Source: Methylococcaceae bacterium UBA975
GTDB lineage: Bacteria; Pseudomonadota; Gammaproteobacteria; Methylococcales; Cycloclasticaceae
Length of the DNA: 64,000 bases
Assembly: GCA_002292375.1 (NCBI GenBank)
Contig: DBBV01000010.1
Span: forward strand, 92,017-156,016
Direction of reading: 5' to 3'
The notes beneath the pieces are model-generated. The model worked only from the letters and a program-made list of their open reading frames with translations. It had not been told where the DNA came from and searched no databases. Each line of letters starts with the position of its first letter. Position 1 is the first letter of the stretch. Below are positions 9,205 to 16,846 of the stretch, piece by piece. The position numbers were made by a program, and so were the translations under genes.

Positions 9205-10395
9205 TTACTCATTGAGTTGAATGGGAGGCTTTTTCATTAATTGCCGCAAGGCCGTTAGCCCATAGATGGGGCCTATGGCCAGTAATATTACGGCAATCTG
9301 TAAGTTAAAGTGACTGATTAATGCATTAAAAACCTGCAAACTAACGATGGTTAAAGCAAAGCCGAGGCAAATGACTAAGGTAATCGCTGAGCCAACGGCA
9401 TCAGCGGGCGCTGTTTTGGCATTAAGGGTCGAGAATTGAGGTGAATCGCCGGCAACAGTCATGCCCCAAACCAGAAGGTAGATGATGAAAATGGGTGCTG
9501 GCGCGTTGATCATCAGCGGAAAAAAGAGGCAGCAGGCGGCCGAGGTGGCTAATTGGTAAAAAGCAACGCGTGCGCTGCCTTGTTTTAACGAAACGATGCC
9601 GCCCAAAATACATCCTAAGGCCCCAGACGCAATAATTAAAAAACTCCAGAGAGGAATATTTAGTACGTTGGCTGTTTGCGTGCTGTAGTAGAGAAGTATC
9701 AATGGCACAAATGCCCAAAAAGTATACAGCTCCCACATATGACCAAAATAGCCAAAGGAAGAGGCTTTAAAGTCCTTTGACTTGAAAATATTTAATAAAG
9801 CGCTACCTTCGTGCTGTTGGCTGTGCTTGTTATGTGTTGTTTCCGGAATAAATAATACCACCGACAAACCACCGCAAAGGGCAAGCGCAGAGGCACAAAA
9901 AATGACCCATTGCCAGTTGAACGAAAAATTTAGGTAGTTAACAAGATGAGGAAACGCCGTGCCAGCGACTAACGCGCCAACGATGTAGCCGAGTGCACGG
10001 CCTAAGTTCTGCGGGTACCATGTTGCGGCGATTTTAACCCCAACAGGGTAAATGCCTGCAAGGAAAAAACCGGTCAAACAACGTGAGATCAGTAAGCTAT
10101 TATCAGTTAATGGAACGATCAGAATAATGGCGTTGCTCAAGCTAGCCAATACGCTTGATACCAGAAAAACCCGGCCAGTTGGGAAACGATCAGTCACATT
10201 GCTCAGTGAAAAAACAAGGGTTCCTAAGATAAAACCGAGCTGAACCGCCGACGTCATATTAGAAATGTCAAAGCGAGTCTCAGGGAGGGCTAATAACAGA
10301 GCGTTTACAATGGCGTTGCCCGAAAACCATAAAGAAGACCCAGAGAAAACAGCGAAAACTAAGGTGGCTAGTAGCCATTTTGGACGGTGGTTCAT
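9205..10395 (-). CDS. MFS transporter (CynX/NimT-like)
   Basis: A major facilitator superfamily transporter of 396 residues if started at the ATG at 10395, where the sequence turns directly into the first membrane helix (KWLLATLVFAVFSGSSLWFSGNAIVNALL). An upstream in-frame ATG at 10587 would add 64 residues without membrane or domain character, so it is less likely. About twelve hydrophobic segments are visible with a charged central loop near the middle. Substrate is unknown. The small ABM-domain gene follows 3 bp downstream. The gene is divergent from the phasin gene. Confidence 0.78.
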   Translation of the reverse strand: MNHRPKWLLATLVFAVFSGSSLWFSGNAIVNALLLALPETRFDISNMTSAVQLGFILGTLVFSLSNVTDRFPTGRVFLVSSVLASLSNAIILIVPLTDNSLLISRCLTGFFLAGIYPVGVKIAATWYPQNLGRALGYIVGALVAGTAFPHLVNYLNFSFNWQWVIFCASALALCGGLSVVLFIPETTHNKHSQQHEGSALLNIFKSKDFKASSFGYFGHMWELYTFWAFVPLILLYYSTQTANVLNIPLWSFLIIASGALGCILGGIVSLKQGSARVAFYQLATSAACCLFFPLMINAPAPIFIIYLLVWGMTVAGDSPQFSTLNAKTAPADAVGSAITLVICLGFALTIVSLQVFNALISHFNLQIAVILLAIGPIYGLTALRQLMKKPPIQLNE

Positions 10396-10670
10396 AGTGT
10401 GTGTTGTCTGGTTATTAACGTCTAGGGCATTATCGGGACCTCTATTATTGATTGATTCGGCCCATGACAGGTATTTTTTTCGCGCTATTGAAAGGGGTGA
10501 TTTTATGCTAACAGGATAGCCAGTGAAGGGGGGGTAAATAATCCCCCATGGGTCTATAAGCGCGGCTAGGACTCGTTTGCTTAACATCGTAGGCCTGCCT
10601 GGTTATATCAACACGCTATAAGTAACGTCGTTGAAATGACCATTAATACTATTAAATTTATCTAAAAGTG

Positions 10671-10707
10671 TTGCGGTGCAATAAAAAGTCATTATAATGC
10701 ACTGCAA
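10671..10707 (+). promoter_or_regulatory. Sigma-70 promoter of the phasin gene framed by an inverted repeat
   Basis: A -35 box TTGCGG (10671-10676) and a consensus -10 TATAAT (10693-10698) are 16 bp apart. The same stretch begins and ends with a near-perfect inverted repeat: TTGCGGTGCA (10671-10680) and TGCACTGCAA (10698-10707), 9 of 10 positions complementary with 17 bp between. The arms cover the -35 and the downstream edge of the -10, so a dimeric regulator bound there would block RNA polymerase. The Shine-Dalgarno AAAAGGA precedes the ATG at 10752 by 7 nt. Confidence 0.6.
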
Positions 10708-10751
10708 CAAAGCGGTATTTTTATTTAAACTAACTCTAAAAGGATATTAAT

Positions 10752-11114
10752 ATGTTAAATAATCTAGAATTTTTATTGGCCCCTGCCAAAAAAATAGCTG
10801 AATTAAATAAAGCGCAAATCGAAAAAGTAGTTGCAGCACAGCAAGCTGCAGTAAAAGAGTATGTTGCTTTAACAGAAGCCCGTATGAAAGCGGCGACTGC
10901 GATTAAAGATGTTGATGGCTTAAATACGTTTGTTAAAGACCAAGTCGAATTGGCTAAAAACGGTTTTGAAAAAGCGTTGGCAGATAGCAAAGTATTGGCG
11001 GATGACGTAAAAGCGTATAACGAAGAAGTGATTAAACTTGTTCAAGAAAGCAATGCAGCGGTTACTAAAGAAGTAAAAGAATCAGTTAAAAAAGCAGTTA
11101 AAAAAGCAGCTTAA
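10752..11114 (+). CDS. Phasin family protein
   Basis: A 120-residue, alanine- and lysine-rich, almost wholly helical protein of the phasin family. Phasins coat polyhydroxyalkanoate granules and control their number and size. The N-terminal LEFLLAPAKKIAELNKAQIEKV and the repeated KxxVEL/ALADSK pattern fit the family, and the lysine-rich end (KESVKKAVKKAA) resembles histone-like DNA-binding tails. No PHA synthase, thiolase or reductase gene occurs in this window, so the gene stands alone. It has its own promoter and a strong terminator, suggesting an abundant protein. A role other than granule binding is possible. Confidence 0.82.
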   Translation: MLNNLEFLLAPAKKIAELNKAQIEKVVAAQQAAVKEYVALTEARMKAATAIKDVDGLNTFVKDQVELAKNGFEKALADSKVLADDVKAYNEEVIKLVQESNAAVTKEVKESVKKAVKKAA

Positions 11115-11138
11115 GTTTAACGGGTTTAAAGAATTAAG

Positions 11139-11167
11139 CCGCTACCTTCGGGTAGCGGTTTTTTTTT
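11139..11167 (+). terminator. Rho-independent terminator after the phasin gene
   Basis: An 8 bp perfect stem (CCGCTACC / GGTAGCGG) with a stabilising TTCG tetraloop is followed by nine T. It starts 24 bp after the phasin stop codon and closes a monocistronic unit. Confidence 0.93.
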
Positions 11168-11186
11168 GCCTGTCAATTTGTTGCGT

Positions 11187-11927
11187 TTAAAGTAAGGAAT
11201 GAATACTTGGATGATCGATAGAAGCACGTTCTTTTAGTTTTTTTATATCGACGGCTGATCTGTCCAGTTGTGGCATGTCGATTGGAATGTCGGCAATAAT
11301 ATGACTCGGCGATTCCGATAAAAATAAAATTCGATCGGCTAACTCAAAGGCTTCATTCAAATCATGGGTTACAAAAATAACTTTTCTTGCTTGCTCAGAC
11401 CATAGGCGCAGCAAAAGTTTACGCGCCTTGCGTGCGGTCGTTTGATCTAAAGAAACGAACGGCTCGTCCATTAATAACAGGTCGCTTGGAACACTAAAAG
11501 CACGAGCGAGAGCGACCCGTCGTTGCATGCCGAGTGATAACTGTTGAGGGAATTTGTACAGGCAGTTTTTTAGTCCTAAGCTTTCTAACAAACTCTCGAT
11601 AACCGATGTTGGACTACTGTTTTCTCCCATGGCTAATTGAATATTATCTAGCACAGTGCGCCAAGGTAATAGGCGTGGTGTTTGGAAAACATAACTGCTT
11701 TTTATGGTGACGCCTTTATTGCTGTTGCGTATAAGCCCGTTAAATTCACTATCAAGCCCAGCAATCAAGTTCAACAAAGTCGTTTTGCCACAGCCCGATG
11801 GACCAACAAGACAGACAAACTGATGGTTCTCTATGTCAAAACGAAGGTTTTGAATAGCGGTAAAGGCTTCTTGATCATTACGTTGAGGGAACGTCTTGTC
11901 TTTTATATCAATAATAAATTGACTCAT
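11187..11927 (-). CDS. ABC transporter ATP-binding protein, nitrate/sulfonate/taurine type
   Basis: The 246-residue ATPase of a three-gene importer. Walker A is GPSGCGKT at 42-49, the Q-loop is in FQTPRLLPW near 81-89, Walker B is LLLMDEP ending near 156, and the switch His is in FVTHDLNEA near 185-193. The signature sequence at 130-134 reads LSLGM rather than LSGGQ/LSGGM; I recall this variant from a subgroup of this family. The closest relatives in layout are SsuB/TauB/NrtD. It adjoins the permease gene with no gap. The substrate cannot be read from the ATPase. Confidence 0.85.
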   Translation of the reverse strand: MSQFIIDIKDKTFPQRNDQEAFTAIQNLRFDIENHQFVCLVGPSGCGKTTLLNLIAGLDSEFNGLIRNSNKGVTIKSSYVFQTPRLLPWRTVLDNIQLAMGENSSPTSVIESLLESLGLKNCLYKFPQQLSLGMQRRVALARAFSVPSDLLLMDEPFVSLDQTTARKARKLLLRLWSEQARKVIFVTHDLNEAFELADRILFLSESPSHIIADIPIDMPQLDRSAVDIKKLKERASIDHPSIHSLL

Positions 11928-12692
11928 TTAATTGACCTTCCATTGACGAGATCTTTTATCTAAAGGCTTTAAAATACTTATCTCGATAAGTTGAATCAGC
12001 ACAATAAATGAAACGGTGTAAGCGAGGATGCTAGTAATATCGAAAAGCTGGAAAAACAAATGGATTTGATACCCCATACCATTGCTTCTGCCTAAAAGTT
12101 CAACAACAAGTACAATTTTCCATATTAAGGCAAGGCCGGTTCTGGCTGACGCCATTATGTATGGATACAACTGAGGTAGGACCACATGCTGTAAAGTCTT
12201 GAAACGGCCAAAGCGATACGTTTTAGCCATTTGTAGCAGTTCCTCATCAAGGTTTTTTGCACCTTCGCGGATGGTGACAATGACGTTAGGTAGTTTATTA
12301 ACAACGACGGCCAAAATGGCAGCCGACTCAACCAATCCAAACCAGACATAGCACATAACAATGGTCACTAAGGCGGGAATATTGAGTAGTATGATTAACC
12401 AACTATCAAAAAAATCGTCTGTTTTTTTATGCCGACCTAATAATAGGCCTATCGCAATACCAAATAACATGGCCAACAAAAAACTAACGATCAAACGAGA
12501 GAGGGTAATACCCAAATGATAGGGCAAGTCACCGCTTTTGATCGACAGGATTAATTGCAATAAGACGGCCGTGGGAGAAGGTAGTACGGATGAATTAACG
12601 TAACTCGCACTTAACTGCCAGATAACAAGCAGTAGCCCTAAGGATAGAACCAAGTTAAATCCAGAACGTTGTGAGGGTTTAATGTTAAACAT
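11928..12692 (-). CDS. ABC transporter permease, SsuC/TauC-like
   Basis: A 254-residue inner-membrane permease with about six hydrophobic segments, starting with an N-terminal helix near 13-30. The EAA coupling loop is visible as EGAKNLDEELLQMAKTYRFG with the downstream LPQLYPYIMAS, diagnostic for the binding-protein-dependent BPD_transp_1 fold of the nitrate/sulfonate/taurine group. It lies between the ATPase gene (adjacent) and the binding-protein gene (5 bp upstream), so the three form one operon reading away from moaA. Confidence 0.86.
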   Translation of the reverse strand: MFNIKPSQRSGFNLVLSLGLLLVIWQLSASYVNSSVLPSPTAVLLQLILSIKSGDLPYHLGITLSRLIVSFLLAMLFGIAIGLLLGRHKKTDDFFDSWLIILLNIPALVTIVMCYVWFGLVESAAILAVVVNKLPNVIVTIREGAKNLDEELLQMAKTYRFGRFKTLQHVVLPQLYPYIMASARTGLALIWKIVLVVELLGRSNGMGYQIHLFFQLFDITSILAYTVSFIVLIQLIEISILKPLDKRSRQWKVN

Positions 12693-12697
12693 GGAAC

Positions 12698-13687
12698 TTA
12701 TTGGCCATTAGACTCATCCCAAAACAGACTTAAGTCCAATTTGTTATGGGGCCCGACCAAGTCTTGCCCACCAATATCCGAAAGGATTGAATACACACGT
12801 GAAATGGCTTGGCTGTCGCCGGCTGTTAAGGGCTTAATACGGCCATTACAATAATCTTTTCTAAGCAGCGCTTGTGTGGCTATATCAATTGTCCGGGTTA
12901 AAGGTACTATGGCGGTCCAGTGTTGATCAGATTGGCATAAAAGATCGGCAGCTTGGCGGCTTGCGCTGAGGAATTTATTGATCACTGTAGGTTGTGAGTG
13001 GGCCCATGACTGACTAAATACGTAGCCTAAAATAGGCAGGTTTGCATCAATGCCCAGCTGTTGAATAATGTCGTGGGTATCCAAAAGCTGTCGATAACCA
13101 TCGGCTTTAAGTCGTGCATTGTAGTGCCAAAAATTAATCAAGGCATCTAATTTGCCCTGCTGTATCAAGTGATTAAGTAGCGGGGGAGCGGCAAATATTT
13201 TTTCAATATCGTTGTCTAGATTAACCCCCTGTTTAAGGGCTAAGGCGCGCAGCAGTAGCCAATTTTTATCTAAAGGGCCGCCTGCGATGCCCACTCGCTT
13301 GCCGACTAACTGGCTGATATCCCGTATCGTAGATTGTCCATCAACCACAACAGCACCGGCAGTGCTTGAGTAAGGAGCAAAAAGGTAATCAGAAGCCGTA
13401 CTGCGTTGTCGTGCTGCCCACATCCAATCAGAAACGATAATATCGGCCGCACCGGTGTGTAGAGAAATTTTGCCGGCCTGGGTGCTTGCCAGTGGTTGGA
13501 TGATCAGCTCAAAGCCATTGTTGATGTCGAGTTTATTAGACTTTATCGTCGTGAGGGTCCAATTGACAGTGCCAAATTCAAGCACCGATACCCTGATTGG
13601 CGTGGTGTTCTCTGCGTAGCTAAGTGTAAAAAAAGTGCAGCTAAAAAAAGAAAAAAGGAACCAATATTTTTTACCGTAATGTCGCAT
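12698..13687 (-). CDS. ABC transporter periplasmic substrate-binding protein (NMT1/SsuA-like)
   Basis: The 329-residue binding protein of the importer. A signal peptide with a hydrophobic core at about 8-24 and a likely cleavage after Ala 25 (LSYA) exports it to the periplasm. The mature part has the NMT1/THI5-like two-lobed fold: VLEFGTVNWTL at the start, ADIIVSDWMWAARQR, then GKRVGIAGGPLDKNWLL and a DALINFWHYNARL stretch. The ligand is unknown; taurine, alkanesulfonates, nitrate or an aromatic or thiamine-precursor-like compound are all conceivable. It is divergent from moaA across 304 bp. Confidence 0.8.
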   Translation of the reverse strand: MRHYGKKYWFLFSFFSCTFFTLSYAENTTPIRVSVLEFGTVNWTLTTIKSNKLDINNGFELIIQPLASTQAGKISLHTGAADIIVSDWMWAARQRSTASDYLFAPYSSTAGAVVVDGQSTIRDISQLVGKRVGIAGGPLDKNWLLLRALALKQGVNLDNDIEKIFAAPPLLNHLIQQGKLDALINFWHYNARLKADGYRQLLDTHDIIQQLGIDANLPILGYVFSQSWAHSQPTVINKFLSASRQAADLLCQSDQHWTAIVPLTRTIDIATQALLRKDYCNGRIKPLTAGDSQAISRVYSILSDIGGQDLVGPHNKLDLSLFWDESNGQ

Positions 13688-13869
13688 GGTTGCAAATAAC
13701 TGTTGATCTACAGTGTAAGTTTAATGTGCTGATATCTTAAATGAAATGATTAGCAGGCATGGAAAAACTATAAAAAAACGCCATTTAACAAGATAAATGC
13801 ATTAGCCGTACCCATATAATAGCGGTATATATTGACCTGTAAATTTAAATTGAGTTATGGTGTATCGTC

Positions 13870-13887
13870 TAAACGACGTAGCGTTTA
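13870..13887. promoter_or_regulatory. Short dyad in the ABC/moaA intergenic region
   Basis: A perfect 6 bp inverted repeat, TAAACG (13870-13875) and CGTTTA (13882-13887) with a 6 bp spacer, lies about 105 bp before moaA and about 180 bp before the divergent ABC operon. Its geometry would suit a dimeric helix-turn-helix repressor. No strong promoter could be tied to it, and a chance occurrence is possible in AT-rich DNA. The rest of the 304 bp gap (13688-13991) shows nothing else I can name. Confidence 0.25.
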
Positions 13888-13991
13888 AGTTGCAGGTCTA
13901 AATGAGAATTATTGGCTTTTGATAAAATTATTGTTTGCGGCGCAAGCTACTGATAAAACGAACAAACACAGCTATTTGAGTATTGAAAAAA

Positions 13992-15008
13992 ATGTTAGAC
14001 ACACTAGCAAAATTGAGCAACAACAAACTGATCGATAAGTTTGGTAGGCAAGTGACGTATGTGAGAATTTCTGTCACGGACCGCTGTGATTTTCGTTGTG
14101 TCTATTGTATGAGTGAAGACATGGAGTTTTTACCTCGTGAACAAGTATTAACGCTGGAAGAAATTACCCGTCTATCGCAGGCTTTTGTTGAAATGGGCGT
14201 GACCAAAATTCGCATTACTGGTGGCGAACCACTCGTCCGTAAAGGCGTAGTTGAGATGCTCGCGAAAATTTCAAAGCTTGAGGGTTTAGAGGAATTGGTG
14301 ATCACCACCAATGGCTCTCAATTAGTAAAGCTGGCAGAGCCGTTAAAGCAAGCGGGTGTTAAACGGATTAATATTAGCCTAGATAGCCTGGACGCAGAAA
14401 AATTCAAAAAAGTCACTCGCGTGGGTGATCTCAACGTTGTGTTAGACGGTATTCAAGCCGCAAAAAAAGCCGGTTTTGAAAATATAAAATTAAATGCCGT
14501 GATTTTAAAAAACAGAAATCACGATGAAGTAAGAAATTTAGTTCAGTATGCGATGGATCAAGGCTTGGATATTAGCTTTATCGAAGAAATGCCATTAGGT
14601 GCCATTGATAGTCATTCTAGAGAAGAAGCTTACTACTCAAGTGATGAGATTAAACGTGACCTTGAACAGCAGTTTGAGTTATTATCCAGCACCAAAAAAA
14701 CGGGTGGGCCTGCGCGTTATTACAACGTGAATGGTTACAATAATAAGGTGGGCTTTATTTCGCCACACAGCCATAACTTTTGTGATACGTGTAATAGGGT
14801 GAGGGTTACCGCTTCTGGTTTGCTGTTATTATGTTTGGGTCAGGAACATTCAATGGATTTAAAGCGCGTGTTGCGGGCAAATCCAATCGATTTAAACAAG
14901 GTCAAGCAAGCGCTAATAGATTCAATGGCTATTAAGCCAAAAGGCCATGACTTTGATCTCACAGAGCAACCTGTTATCTTTCGTCACATGAGTGTAACAG
15001 GCGGTTAA
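13992..15008 (+). CDS. moaA: GTP 3',8-cyclase MoaA
   Basis: Radical SAM enzyme that starts molybdenum (or tungsten) cofactor synthesis by cyclising GTP. Counting from a possible TTG start at 13983, the radical-SAM cluster cysteines are 35, 39 and 42, the GGEPL motif lies near 80, and the second [4Fe-4S] cluster that binds GTP is held by Cys 267, 270 and 284 within CDTCNRVRVTASGLLLLC. The protein ends in Gly-Gly, the conserved C-terminal tail needed for activity in this family. The ATG at 13992 is chosen over the TTG. It is followed after 38 bp by a ferredoxin gene; no other moa gene is near. Confidence 0.88.
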   Translation: MLDTLAKLSNNKLIDKFGRQVTYVRISVTDRCDFRCVYCMSEDMEFLPREQVLTLEEITRLSQAFVEMGVTKIRITGGEPLVRKGVVEMLAKISKLEGLEELVITTNGSQLVKLAEPLKQAGVKRINISLDSLDAEKFKKVTRVGDLNVVLDGIQAAKKAGFENIKLNAVILKNRNHDEVRNLVQYAMDQGLDISFIEEMPLGAIDSHSREEAYYSSDEIKRDLEQQFELLSSTKKTGGPARYYNVNGYNNKVGFISPHSHNFCDTCNRVRVTASGLLLLCLGQEHSMDLKRVLRANPIDLNKVKQALIDSMAIKPKGHDFDLTEQPVIFRHMSVTGG

Positions 15009-15046
15009 ATTTTAGTAATAATAGAAAAAGCCCAGAGGAGGGTGTT

Positions 15047-15514
15047 ATGCAAATGTCTTTAGTAATTGACGCAGATAAATGTACCGGTTGTTTGCAATGT
15101 GAAATGGCTTGTTCGTATGAAGCTGAGGGTGTTTTTAACCCATCGAAATCAAGAATTAAAATCTTCCCATTCCACGAAGAAGGTATTTTTGTGCCTTATA
15201 CCTGTACGCAGTGCGATGAAGCGTGGTGTATGCACGCATGCCCAGTAGAGGCGATTACGCTTAATAAGGCGACGGGGGCTAAAGAGATTATTAATGACCT
15301 GTGCGTTGGCTGCAAGGTCTGTACTATCGCCTGCCCATTTGGTACGGTTAACTATAACGCGGACAACGGTAAAGTAATTAAATGTGACCTATGTGGCGGT
15401 GACCCTGAGTGCGCTAAAGCATGCCCAACTGATGCAATTACCTACCAGGATGCCAATTGGACCGGTTATGACAAAATGAAAGGTTATGCGGCTAAAGCGA
15501 TACCAACGAGTTAA
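15047..15514 (+). CDS. Four-cluster [4Fe-4S] ferredoxin, AorA/HycB-like electron-transfer subunit
   Basis: A 155-residue iron-sulfur protein with sixteen cysteines arranged for four [4Fe-4S] clusters: residues 12, 15, 18, 22; 53, 56, 61, 65; 86, 89, 92, 96; and 113, 116, 122, 126. This is the DMSO reductase B / HycB fold, found as electron-transfer partner of molybdo- and tungsto-enzymes, including the small subunit of bacterial aldehyde:ferredoxin oxidoreductase. It has no signal peptide and should be cytoplasmic. A strong Shine-Dalgarno (GAGGAGGG) precedes the ATG. It shares an operon with moaA, and a terminator follows, so its catalytic partner is encoded elsewhere. Confidence 0.82.
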   Translation: MQMSLVIDADKCTGCLQCEMACSYEAEGVFNPSKSRIKIFPFHEEGIFVPYTCTQCDEAWCMHACPVEAITLNKATGAKEIINDLCVGCKVCTIACPFGTVNYNADNGKVIKCDLCGGDPECAKACPTDAITYQDANWTGYDKMKGYAAKAIPTS

Positions 15515-15580
15515 TGGCTGAATGATATCGGTGGTTTATTACTGGCTGCCAATACCCATTTGACCCAGCAGTAAAATATA

Positions 15581-15611
15581 AAAAAGCAAAGCCTAGCGCT
15601 TTGCTTTTTTT
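15581..15611 (+). terminator. Rho-independent terminator after the moaA-ferredoxin operon
   Basis: A stem GCAAAGC / GCTTTGC (15586-15592 and 15598-15604) with a 5-nt loop is preceded by an A run and followed by seven T. It ends the moaA-ferredoxin transcript about 65 bp after the ferredoxin stop. Confidence 0.9.
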
Positions 15612-15686
15612 ATGCTGACATGAGTGTGTTGCAGTAAGTTGCATGCGTGTGGCGGGTTTTCTCAGTAAGTTTTTAAGAGGCGCACC

Positions 15687-15977
15687 TTGTTTAAACAAAA
15701 AAAGTTCACCCTCGATATGGGGATTTCAAAACACGTGTTTTTGGGTTTACTGGAAACGCAAAATAAACTGAAATATGCCCTCAATAGCGAACAGATTAAA
15801 TTTTCGTTCGCCGATAAAAATGTTTTAGTCAACCTAGGCGACGAAGGGGTTCGGCGCTTTGGTGCCGCACGCTTGCCCACCTTGGCTATGCATTTTGATT
15901 TTTCAGAATTAACGGACATAGAGCAAGCGTCGTTTATGAAACTGTTCTTGCTTAAGTTTCAACGCGGTGGTGCTTAG
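15687..15977 (+). CDS. Hypothetical protein, 96 residues
   Basis: A small soluble protein I do not recognise. It reads from a TTG at 15687 with a good Shine-Dalgarno-like AAGAGGCG just upstream; an internal ATG at 15717 would give a shorter form. The sequence is mixed alpha/beta in character, with a [25 protein letters not shown] centre and no cysteine, signal or membrane segment. It follows the terminator of the moaA operon and is convergent with pyrE, overlapping its stop codon by 4 nt. An antisense frame over the same DNA looks like a shadow. Confidence 0.5.
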   Translation: MFKQKKFTLDMGISKHVFLGLLETQNKLKYALNSEQIKFSFADKNVLVNLGDEGVRRFGAARLPTLAMHFDFSELTDIEQASFMKLFLLKFQRGGA

Positions 15978-16615
15978 CGGGTACCGTATTGTTGCTGATA
16001 CGTTAATATTGCCTGTAACTGCTCGACTTGGCCTGTTTTTTCTAAGTAAGCAATAATGTCACTTAAAGAAATAATGGAGGCCACTTTAAAACCAAACTGG
16101 GCTTCGACATCCTCAATCGCTGAGGTCTCGCCACGGCCTTTTTCCTCTCGGTTTAATGAAATTAATACGCCGGCGGCCTCAGCGTTGGCTTGATTAATAA
16201 TGTCTACCGACTCGCGTACAGAGGTGCCGGCGCTTATCACATCATCAACGATCAATGCCTTGCCTTTTAAATCAGAACCAACCAGTAGACCGCCCTCGCC
16301 ATGGTCTTTCACTTCTTTACGGTTAAAGACGTATGGCATGTCTTTATCAGCGACTTCAGACAGGCCAATAGAGACAGCGCATACTAAAGGGATTCCCTTG
16401 TAAGCCGGGCCGTATAAAATATCACAATCAATGTTTGAATCGAGTAAGGCGTGGGCATAAAAGTGGCCTAATTTGCGTAACCGATAACCGGTATTAAAAA
16501 GCCCGGTATTAAAAAAGTACGGGCTTACGCGGCCAGATTTAAGTGTGAACTCACCAAAACGTAAGGCGTTACACTCGAGGGCAAATTCAATAAAGTCTTG
16601 TTTGTAATTTTTCAT
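15974..16615 (-). CDS. pyrE: Orotate phosphoribosyltransferase
   Basis: PyrE joins orotate to PRPP to give OMP in pyrimidine synthesis. The 213-residue product equals the E. coli length. The PRPP-binding motif [13 protein letters not shown] is at about 120-132, the flexible catalytic loop [12 protein letters not shown] at about 98-109, and the GPAYKGIPL segment at about 69-77. The gene is convergent with the small hypothetical gene. The upstream neighbour on the same strand is the CPXCG protein gene, 33 bp away. In many gammaproteobacteria pyrE lies close to rph, as here within 3 kb. Confidence 0.97.
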   Translation of the reverse strand: MKNYKQDFIEFALECNALRFGEFTLKSGRVSPYFFNTGLFNTGYRLRKLGHFYAHALLDSNIDCDILYGPAYKGIPLVCAVSIGLSEVADKDMPYVFNRKEVKDHGEGGLLVGSDLKGKALIVDDVISAGTSVRESVDIINQANAEAAGVLISLNREEKGRGETSAIEDVEAQFGFKVASIISLSDIIAYLEKTGQVEQLQAILTYQQQYGTR

Positions 16616-16648
16616 TAGCGATTCATAGTTAAGGGTTGATGGACTATT

Positions 16649-16846
16649 TTATTCGTTGTCAGAGCGTGCTGTCAGGTAAATGTGCTGCTGATCGGGGGTA
16701 ATTTCGATAGAAAGCTCTATCGGGCGGCAACAAACGCGGCAGTCCTCGATTGTTTGTTGGCTACCTTGGGAGATGTCTACCCACGTTTCGATCAGTTCGC
16801 CACAGTAAGGGCAGCCATAGTGTTCGCATCGCAGTAAATCATTCAT
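16649..16846 (-). CDS. CPXCG motif-containing cysteine-rich protein
   Basis: A 65-residue zinc-ribbon-like protein of unknown function. It has the family-defining CPYC at residues 12-15 and a second pair, CRVC at 36-39 followed by Cys 40, with a run of acidic and hydrophobic residues after. The start codon overlaps the hemW stop by one base, so it is probably translated from the hemW transcript. Such small proteins are widespread in gammaproteobacteria. Confidence 0.85.
   Translation of the reverse strand: MNDLLRCEHYGCPYCGELIETWVDISQGSQQTIEDCRVCCRPIELSIEITPDQQHIYLTARSDNE

Noticed and set aside
10396..10587. 64-residue N-terminal extension of the MFS transporter
   Set aside because: The extension has no helix or domain character and would delay the first membrane segment unlike other family members.
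13688..13991. Possible molybdenum-cofactor riboswitch before moaA
   Set aside because: I could not find the conserved paired elements of that riboswitch; only one short dyad is present.
15662..15919. Reverse-strand frame of 85 codons over the small hypothetical gene
   Set aside because: It has no ribosome site or family resemblance, and the forward frame has both a good ribosome site and tighter spacing to pyrE.
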